From positions 7,640-71,639 of the forward strand of contig DAOUJD010000055.1 in the NCBI GenBank assembly GCA_034423115.1: DNA of 64,000 nucleotides. The letters run 5' to 3'. Shown here in pieces: positions 58,412 to 64,000 of the stretch. The notes under the pieces were generated by a model. It searched no databases, was not told the DNA's origin, and saw nothing but the letters and a program-made list of their open reading frames with translations. The position numbers and the translations under genes are program-made. This DNA comes from Bin87 sp034423115 (GTDB taxonomy: Bacteria > Chloroflexota > Dehalococcoidia > Lucifugimonadales > UBA3495). Numbering within the stretch: the first letter of the stretch is position 1; every line of letters begins with the position of its first letter.

Positions 58412-60226
58412 ATGCAAGACGTGACGCAAGGTAACAACGTTCAAGTAAAACCGGAAGCCGCTGCCAAGCATCCGGGCAGTGAGTTGCGGGATGTACTGTC
58501 TGGGTTGGGTAAGACGCCGCGTCAAATTGCCAAGGAGGCAGGTCTTTCCCCCATTTACGTTAACCAGCTGATCATTGGCAAAGCCAGTATGGTGGCGGAT
58601 GCTGCCGTGCGATTGGGAGCGTTCACAGACACCGAACCGCAGCGATGGATGGACTTACAGGTAAAGTACGACATCGCTATGGCATCTGAGAAGTTTCTGG
58701 ATGATCTCTCGACGTTTCCCGAAGACGACCATTCGGGGGATGTTGGACCGCCTTTTAAGTGCATCACTGAAATGACTAGTGAGAAAGCGCGAGAGTTCTT
58801 GCTCGAGCCAGCGAGTTATTGCAGTATCCATTTGCCCGAATATTTCCAATTTGGTCCGATGCTGAGCGGCGTAATAAGCGCGATAGCCGGGCAGAAGCTG
58901 GAGACGCGCGGGGCGGTACAACACGAACAGGTCAACCATCGGTTAGCTACGAACAAAGACGGAAGGTACGCTTGGCGCCCGTTGGACTTACTCCATCCAG
59001 CGTTGTACGTTTCGCTGGTCAACGAAGTTACCCAGCCAGATCATTGGAGCACGATTACCGCCAAATTTGCCGAATTCGCACGTATCCCGTATGTACAATG
59101 CCTTAGCTTGCCCGTCCAATCGTTGACGGACGATAGTGACAAAGCGGCGCAGATCCGGCAGTGGCATACAGCGGTGGAGCAGAAGTCAATCGAACTATCA
59201 TTGGATTTCGATTATTTGTTCCAAGCTGATATTATCGACTGCTATGCGTCGATATATTCGCATTCAATCGCTTGGGCTTTGCATGGAAAGGACGAAGCGA
59301 AGACGCGCCGAAGCGACATGGACTTAGTTGGCAATGTCATCGATCGGAAGATTCAACACATGCGCCAGGGTCAGACAAACGGCATCCCACAAGGCTCCGC
59401 AGTCATGGACTTCATCGCCGAAATGGTGTTGGGCTACGCTGATGCTGAACTTGTCCAAAGGTGCGCTGACGATGAGATATCTGAATACCAGATATTGCGG
59501 TACCGTGACGATTACAGAATTTTCGTGAACAGCCCGCCCGATGGAGAGGTAATACTCAAACGGCTTGCGGAAGTATTAGCTGAACTTGGTTTACAGCTTA
59601 ATCCCGCAAAAACCGGGTTCAGTAGCGAAGTGGTGCGGTCTTCGATCAAGGCAGACAGGTTGGCGTGGATATTTCGAAAGCAGCGGTCAAGGGGCCTTCA
59701 GAATACGTTGCTTATGATTCACGACCATGGAATGGAGTATCCGAATTCGGGGCAATTCGAAGCTGCGTTGTCAGCTTTCCACAAGAGGCTCCACAATCGG
59801 AACAACTATCCGAATCCTATGCCGTTGATTGCCATGGCGGTCGATATCGCAGTACGCAATCCGAGGACCTATCCGCGCGTGGCAGCGATTTTGGGCGAAT
59901 TGATCAAGTTCCTGCACGGCGACTGGGAAAAGCTAGACGTTATTGATCGAAGCCAGCGCCGATTCGCAAAGATCCCAAATGGCGGCCATATGGATGTCTG
60001 GTTACAGAGGATCAGCTATCCATATGACCAGTCGGTTCAATTTGTGGAGCCGCTTTGTAAACTGGTGGTTGATGAGACAACTGCCCTTTGGAACAATGAT
60101 TGGCTCGACGCCGGTGATGTTCGTGCGTCCATAGAGCATTCCAGTCTCATAAGCAAGGACATCCTCCGGGAGATGGAACCTACAATTGATCCCGCAGAGC
60201 TCGAACTGTTCAAGTTTGGCTATTAG
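58412..60226 (+). CDS. Reverse transcriptase with N-terminal HigA-type antitoxin HTH domain
   Basis: The 604-residue protein joins two domains. Residues about 20-92 are a HigA-like HTH: HPGSELRDVLSGLG, IAKEAGLSPIYVNQLIIGKA, then AAVRLGAFTDTEPQRWMDLQ and VKYDIAMA. Residues about 240-440 are a reverse transcriptase: motif A FQADIIDCYASIYSHS (D273), motif B TNGIPQGSAVMDFIAE (G324-S329), the catalytic YRDD at 364-367, and motif D LGLQLNPAKTGF. A helical C-terminal region of about 160 residues follows. It resembles the Abi/unknown-group RTs rather than group II introns or retrons. No HigB toxin, maturase domain or obvious ncRNA gene is adjacent. Its base composition is lower in GC than that of its neighbours. 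Confidence 0.85.
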   Translation: MQDVTQGNNVQVKPEAAAKHPGSELRDVLSGLGKTPRQIAKEAGLSPIYVNQLIIGKASMVADAAVRLGAFTDTEPQRWMDLQVKYDIAMASEKFLDDLSTFPEDDHSGDVGPPFKCITEMTSEKAREFLLEPASYCSIHLPEYFQFGPMLSGVISAIAGQKLETRGAVQHEQVNHRLATNKDGRYAWRPLDLLHPALYVSLVNEVTQPDHWSTITAKFAEFARIPYVQCLSLPVQSLTDDSDKAAQIRQWHTAVEQKSIELSLDFDYLFQADIIDCYASIYSHSIAWALHGKDEAKTRRSDMDLVGNVIDRKIQHMRQGQTNGIPQGSAVMDFIAEMVLGYADAELVQRCADDEISEYQILRYRDDYRIFVNSPPDGEVILKRLAEVLAELGLQLNPAKTGFSSEVVRSSIKADRLAWIFRKQRSRGLQNTLLMIHDHGMEYPNSGQFEAALSAFHKRLHNRNNYPNPMPLIAMAVDIAVRNPRTYPRVAAILGELIKFLHGDWEKLDVIDRSQRRFAKIPNGGHMDVWLQRISYPYDQSVQFVEPLCKLVVDETTALWNNDWLDAGDVRASIEHSSLISKDILREMEPTIDPAELELFKFGY

Positions 60227-60271
60227 TCCGTAAATGGGCGGCGCGGCTAACCGTGACCCAATCAGGACACC

Positions 60272-60311
60272 AAAAAGCAGCGCGGCCCCATCCCACTGGA
60301 CAGAGCCGCGC
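60272..60311 (-). terminator. Terminator-like hairpin after clpB
   Basis: On the minus strand GCGCGGC (60311-60305) pairs with GCCGCGC (60286-60280) across an 18-base loop and is followed by TGCTTTTTGG. It lies 27 bases after the clpB stop and also between the convergent RT gene and clpB. Confidence 0.55.
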
Positions 60312-60337
60312 CCAATAGCCAGTCAGCGCAGCAGCCG

Positions 60338-62824
60338 CTAAACCACGCCAGCCAGTTCCCGCTCGCTTTCCGCATCCGCGCCGTCGCGCACCCGCAGCGC
60401 CAGCCCGTTCCCCGCTTCGTTCACGTCGGCGATGACGTGGTCGTGCTCCTGGAACTCGCCGGACAGGACGCCCTGGGCCAGCCGGTTCTCGAGGTGGCGC
60501 TGGATGGCGCGGCGCAGGGGACGCGCTCCGTAGGTCACGTTGAACCCCTCGTTCACCAGCCAGTCGCAGCCGGCTTCGGTCAGCTCGCAGGTGATGTCCC
60601 GCTCCGCCAGCCGCTTCTGCACCTCGCCGACCATCAGCCCGACGATCTCGCCGATCTGCGCCCGGCTCAGCGGGTGGAACACGATGGTCTCGTCGATGCG
60701 GTTCAATAGCTCCGGCCGGAAGGTCCGCTGCAACGCCTCGTGGACGGCGCGGGACTGTTCCGGCGTCACCTTGCCGGCGTCCTGCTCCCGGTCGGCCGTG
60801 GGGCCAAGTCCGAAGGGCCGATGCGACAGGTCACCAGTGCCCAGGTTGCTGGTCATGATGATCACCGTGTTGCGGAAGTCCACCGTGCGACCCTGGCCGT
60901 CGGTCAGCCGTCCGTCCTCCAGGATCTGCAGCAGCAGGTTGAACACGTCCGGGTGCGCCTTCTCAATCTCGTCGAACAGGATCACCCGGTGGGGCCGCCG
61001 CCGCACCGCCTCGGTCAGCTGGCCGGCGTCGTCGTACCCCACGTAGCCGGGAGGCGCGCCGATGAGCCGTGACACCGTGTGCCGCTCGCCGTACTCCGAC
61101 ATGTCCAAGCGGACCATGCTGTCCTCGTCGTTGAACAGGAACTCCGCCAGCGCCCGGCTCAGTTCCGTCTTGCCCACGCCGGTAGGACCCAGGAAGATGA
61201 AGCTGCCGAAGGGGCGCTTGGGGTCGTTGAGGCCCGAACGCGCCCGCCGGACGGTGTCCGCCACCGCGCTGATGGCCTCGTCCTGGCCGATCACCCGCCG
61301 GTGCAGGTGCTCTTCCATGTGCAGCAGCCGCTCTGCCTCGCCCTCCATCAGCTGGCCCACCGGGATGCCGGTCCAGTTGGACACCAGCTCGGCGATGTCC
61401 TTTTCGTTGACCACCAGGTCGGGGCCGTCGGTGTGTTCGATGGCCTCGCGTTCGGCGTTCAGATCCGCTTCCAGGCGCAGGCGCTCGGTGCGGTGCTGGG
61501 CCGACCGCTCGTAGTCGGACATCTGGTTGGCCCGCTCCTCCAGGTCGAGCAGTTCCCGCCGCCGGTTCTCCATCTCCTGCAGCTGGGGCGGCAGCATCCC
61601 GGCGTCGATGCGCACCTTGCTGCCCGCCTCGTCGATGAAGTCGATGGCCTTGTCCGGCAGCTTGCGGTCGGTGATATACCGGTCGCTCAGGCGCACCGCG
61701 GCCGCGATGGCCCCATCGGTGAGCGTCACCTTGTGGTGGGCCTCGTAGCGCGGCTTCAGCACGTGCAAGATGTCCAGCGCCTGCTCCGGCGTCGGCTCCT
61801 CCACATACACCGGCTGGAACCGCCGCGCCAGCGCCGGGTCCCGCTCGATGTGCTTGCGGTACTCGTCCAGCGTCGTGGAGCCAATGGCCTGCAGCTCGCC
61901 CCGGGCCAACGCCGGCTTGAGCATGTTGCTGGCGTCCAGGCCGCCCTCGCCGCCTCCCGCGCCCACCAGCGTGTGCATCTCGTCCAGGAAGACGATCACC
62001 TCGCCGTTGGACGACGTCACCTCGTCGATGACCGACTTGAGCCGTTCCTCGAACTCGCCGCGGAATTTCGCCCCGGCCACCAGACGGCCCATGTCCAGCG
62101 CCATCACCCGCTTGTTGTGCAGCGAGTCGGGCACGTCGTCGCAGATGATCTTGCTGGCCAGTCCCTCGGCGATGGCGGTCTTGCCCACTCCGGCCTCGCC
62201 GATGAGAACGGGATTGTTCTTCGTGCGCCGGGTCAGCGTCTGCATCACCTGGCGGATCTCCTGCTCCCGCCCGACCACCGGGTCCAGCTTGCCGATACGC
62301 GCCAGCTCGGTCAGGTCCACGCTGTACTTCTCCAAAGAGCGGTACTTTTGCTCCGCGTTCTGGTCGTCCACCCGGTGGGAGCCGCGCATCTTCTGCATGG
62401 CTTGGTACATCATCTCCTGGTTGACGCCCAGGTCCCGGAACAGCCGCGCCGAGTCACCGGCATCCTCCCGGGCGGCGGCCACCAGCAGGTGCTCCACGCT
62501 GATGAACTGGTCCTTGAGCCGCTGGGCCTCCTCGTCGGCCACCTGCAGCATCCGCTGCAAGCGCGGCGTGATGAAAATCTGCTGGGCCCCCGACACCACC
62601 TTCGGCGCGGAGTCCAGCGTCTGGTGCAGCCGGCTCTTCACCGCCTCGGGGTCGACGCCCAGCTCCCGGAAGATGCGCTCCGGCAGCCCGTCCTCCAGCG
62701 CCACCAACGCCAGCAGTACGTGCTCCACGTCCCACTGGCTGTGCTGGTAGTTGCGCACCAGCTCCTGGGAACGCTGCAAGGCATCCTGGGCCTGCCTTGT
62801 GAATTTATCTGCGGTCATCACCAT
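60338..62824 (-). CDS. clpB: ClpB/ClpC-type AAA+ chaperone
   Basis: The 828-residue protein has the N-domain pair (FTRQAQDALQRSQELVRNYQ), the first AAA domain with Walker A GEAGVGKTAIAEGLA and Walker B VIVFLDEMHTLVGAGG, a short middle region (ENRRRELLDLEERANQMSDY), and a second AAA domain with Walker A GPTGVGKTELSRALA and Walker B VILFDEIEKAHPDV. The short middle domain and length are closer to ClpC than to E. coli ClpB; the presence of hspR and dnaJ upstream, as in Actinobacteria, supports a ClpB-type disaggregase role. AGGAGG precedes the ATG at 62824. Confidence 0.9.
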   Translation of the reverse strand: MVMTADKFTRQAQDALQRSQELVRNYQHSQWDVEHVLLALVALEDGLPERIFRELGVDPEAVKSRLHQTLDSAPKVVSGAQQIFITPRLQRMLQVADEEAQRLKDQFISVEHLLVAAAREDAGDSARLFRDLGVNQEMMYQAMQKMRGSHRVDDQNAEQKYRSLEKYSVDLTELARIGKLDPVVGREQEIRQVMQTLTRRTKNNPVLIGEAGVGKTAIAEGLASKIICDDVPDSLHNKRVMALDMGRLVAGAKFRGEFEERLKSVIDEVTSSNGEVIVFLDEMHTLVGAGGGEGGLDASNMLKPALARGELQAIGSTTLDEYRKHIERDPALARRFQPVYVEEPTPEQALDILHVLKPRYEAHHKVTLTDGAIAAAVRLSDRYITDRKLPDKAIDFIDEAGSKVRIDAGMLPPQLQEMENRRRELLDLEERANQMSDYERSAQHRTERLRLEADLNAEREAIEHTDGPDLVVNEKDIAELVSNWTGIPVGQLMEGEAERLLHMEEHLHRRVIGQDEAISAVADTVRRARSGLNDPKRPFGSFIFLGPTGVGKTELSRALAEFLFNDEDSMVRLDMSEYGERHTVSRLIGAPPGYVGYDDAGQLTEAVRRRPHRVILFDEIEKAHPDVFNLLLQILEDGRLTDGQGRTVDFRNTVIIMTSNLGTGDLSHRPFGLGPTADREQDAGKVTPEQSRAVHEALQRTFRPELLNRIDETIVFHPLSRAQIGEIVGLMVGEVQKRLAERDITCELTEAGCDWLVNEGFNVTYGARPLRRAIQRHLENRLAQGVLSGEFQEHDHVIADVNEAGNGLALRVRDGADAESERELAGVV

Positions 62825-62829
62825 ATCGG

Positions 62830-63195
62830 TTACCTCCTGGTTGAGTTATTGCGTGTCCTGCCGCCGCTGGATGTGGTTTCCACGGCGCGCAGTCGGGCCA
62901 CTTCGTTGGTCAGGGCTTCCACCTGGGCTTCCAGCTCCGTGATGCGGTCGATGAGTTTCAGGGCCACCTCGGCGCCGGCCAGGTTCACGCCCAGCTCGTC
63001 GACAAAGGTCTTGATCCGGCGCAGCCGCTCCACGTCGGCCATGGAGTACAGCCGCTGCCGTCCGCCGGAGCGCGACGGCATCACCAGTCCCACCCGCTCG
63101 TAGTAGCGCAGGGTCTGCGCGTGCAGGCCCACCATCCGCGCGGCCACGCTGATGACAAAGCAGGGTTCGGTCGGGAAGTTGTTGTCCGGCGTCAT
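62830..63195 (-). CDS. hspR: HspR, MerR-family heat shock repressor
   Basis: The 121-residue protein has the MerR-type winged helix: PCFVISVAARMVGLHAQTLR, YYERVGLVMPSRSGGRQRLY, SMADVERLRRIKTFVDELGV, followed by a coiled-coil dimerisation helix (LIDRITELEAQVEALTNEVA). HspR represses the dnaK-grpE-dnaJ-clpB regulon. It lies between dnaJ and clpB with gaps of 16 and 5 bases, so it should be transcribed with them and repress its own operon. Confidence 0.93.
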   Translation of the reverse strand: MTPDNNFPTEPCFVISVAARMVGLHAQTLRYYERVGLVMPSRSGGRQRLYSMADVERLRRIKTFVDELGVNLAGAEVALKLIDRITELEAQVEALTNEVARLRAVETTSSGGRTRNNSTRR

Positions 63196-63211
63196 CTTCC
63201 TTCCTCCTTCG

Positions 63212-64000
63212 TTATTCTGCGTCGCGCAGTTGCTCGAACAGGTCCCTCTGCTCTTTGGTCAGCCCGGTGGGAAGCGTCACATTGACCACGGCGTACAGGT
63301 TGCCCCGCTTTTCCGGGTCGTTCAGCCGCGCCATGCCCTGGCCGGCCAGCCGGAACCGGCGGCCGTTCTGCGTCTCCGGCGGCAGCGTCAGTTCGATCTG
63401 TCCCCGCAGCGTCTTCACCGTGGCCTTTCCGCCCAGCACGGCGTCCAGCAACGGCACGTCCACCGTGGTGTGCAGGTCGTCGCCCTTGCGCTCGAACCGG
63501 GCGTGGGGCAGCACCGTGACCAGCAGGTTGAACTCGCCACCGGCCTGGCTGCCCGCCGCGATGTGTACCCGTCCGCCCTCGGCGATGCCGGCTGGTATCT
63601 TAACCTCCAGCCGCCGCCCGTCGGGCAGGTTCACCAGCCGGGTTGTTCCGTGGTCGGCCTCCTCCAGCGTGATCTCCACCGGCACGTCCGCCGGCCGCGA
63701 GCGGAACCGCTCGCCCCTGCCGCCGCCCAAGTCCGAGGCGAAGCCGCCCAACCCGCCCAGCAGGTCCGACAGCGTTGCCCCTCCGGTGGAGAAGCTGAAC
63801 CCGCCCGGGCCGCCCTCGCCGAAGTTGCCGCCCCGGAAGAACTGAGAGAAGTCAGGGTTGCCCTGCTGACCGTACCCCTGCCGATCAAAGTGCTCGGCCT
63901 GCTCCCAGCGGTCGCCGTAGCGGTCGTACTTTTCCCGCTTGTCCGCGTCCGACAGCACCTCGTAGGCGGCGTTGATGGTCTTGAACCGCTCGGCCGCGTC
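63212..64000 (-). CDS. dnaJ: DnaJ/CbpA-type J-domain chaperone (5' end outside window)
   Basis: The frame is open to the window edge, so the N-terminus with the HPD motif is missing. It starts in the J-domain at RFKTINAAYEVLSDADKREK, then has a G/F-rich region (FFRGGNFGEGGPGGFSFSTG) and the two C-terminal substrate-binding barrels (VPVEITLEEADHGTTRLVNL, GGRVHIAAGSQAGGEFNLLV, DLHTTVDVPLLDAVLGGKAT, VKTLRGQIELTLPPETQNGR). There is no Cys-rich zinc domain, so it is the type II CbpA/DnaJ2 form. It works with DnaK and ClpB in protein refolding. Confidence 0.93.
   Translation of the reverse strand, partial: DAAERFKTINAAYEVLSDADKREKYDRYGDRWEQAEHFDRQGYGQQGNPDFSQFFRGGNFGEGGPGGFSFSTGGATLSDLLGGLGGFASDLGGGRGERFRSRPADVPVEITLEEADHGTTRLVNLPDGRRLEVKIPAGIAEGGRVHIAAGSQAGGEFNLLVTVLPHARFERKGDDLHTTVDVPLLDAVLGGKATVKTLRGQIELTLPPETQNGRRFRLAGQGMARLNDPEKRGNLYAVVNVTLPTGLTKEQRDLFEQLRDAE

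Noticed and set aside
58349..60337. Retron-type ncRNA or HigB toxin beside the RT gene
   Set aside because: The flanking gaps are only 63 and 111 bases and contain a palindrome and a clpB terminator; no toxin ORF or msr/msd-like inverted repeats were found.

Overview
The window is a GC-rich bacterial chromosome segment with dense, short-gapped genes on both strands. Coenzyme F420 ligase (cofE), two luciferase-like (LLM) flavin/F420-type oxidoreductases, a class III CoA-transferase, orphan molybdenum hydroxylase and GMC oxidoreductase genes, an hspR-controlled dnaJ/clpB locus, and very many Uma2, PaREP1/HEPN and PIN genes together suggest a Chloroflexota bacterium (Dehalococcoidia or SAR202-like). 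That assignment is inference from gene content; no rRNA or other phylogenetic marker is present. No tRNA, rRNA or CRISPR array was seen.

Layout. 1-7.7 kb: a TPP-dependent enzyme (cut by the window edge), a toxin-antitoxin pair, two Uma2 genes around rsmI, an AbiJ/HEPN-like gene, a hydratase of the fumarylacetoacetase fold, a CDGSH protein and a cupin. 7.7-13 kb: a gene remnant split by a 512-bp inverted-repeat element, a translationally coupled DUF1538-DUF1538-PII-CBS operon, a frameshifted relative of the remnant, a DUF4268-type nuclease-like gene and two PaREP1-like genes. 13-24.9 kb: catabolic genes (molybdenum hydroxylase, CaiB-type CoA-transferase, degenerate SDR, M24 peptidase, two LLM oxidoreductases), a YceI lipoprotein, a 145-bp MITE and a repeat-built coiled-coil protein. 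25-31 kb: an AAA ATPase/nuclease pair, sppA, mazG, and a coupled Uma2-TIGR01906-OGG-PIN operon. 31-34.4 kb: cobalamin genes (pduX-like kinase, cobU, cobQ). 34.4-49.7 kb: paralogous Uma2 and PaREP1 genes, MFS transporter, lipoproteins, two amidohydrolases, GMC oxidoreductase, an FRG-domain gene beside a broken VapBC locus, an alpha/beta hydrolase and a PIN TA pair. 49.7-54.1 kb: a four-gene minus-strand operon (RHH, retropepsin-like protease, restriction-methyltransferase, PIN). 54.2-58.3 kb: a TPP enzyme, PaREP1, bluB and cofE. 58.4-60.2 kb: a reverse transcriptase with an N-terminal HigA-type antitoxin HTH. 60.3-64 kb: clpB, hspR and dnaJ.

How it works together. Housekeeping genes (rsmI, mazG, OGG, clpB/hspR/dnaJ, B12 and F420 cofactor genes) are mixed with many small catabolic enzymes, as in heterotrophs that degrade recalcitrant organics. 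Between them sit single lower-GC genes that look defence-related: AbiJ/HEPN-like, DUF4268, AAA+nuclease, FRG-pentapeptide, RM operon and HigA-RT. The HigA-RT gene is the best candidate for an undescribed system.

Non-coding structure is rich. There are several dispersed palindromes, two non-autonomous insertion elements with inverted ends and 9-bp flanking repeats, and a roughly 22-bp mini-palindrome that interrupts copies of other repeat families. Several genes have clear extended -10 promoters (TGnTATAMT), and rsmI and one PaREP1 gene look leaderless.
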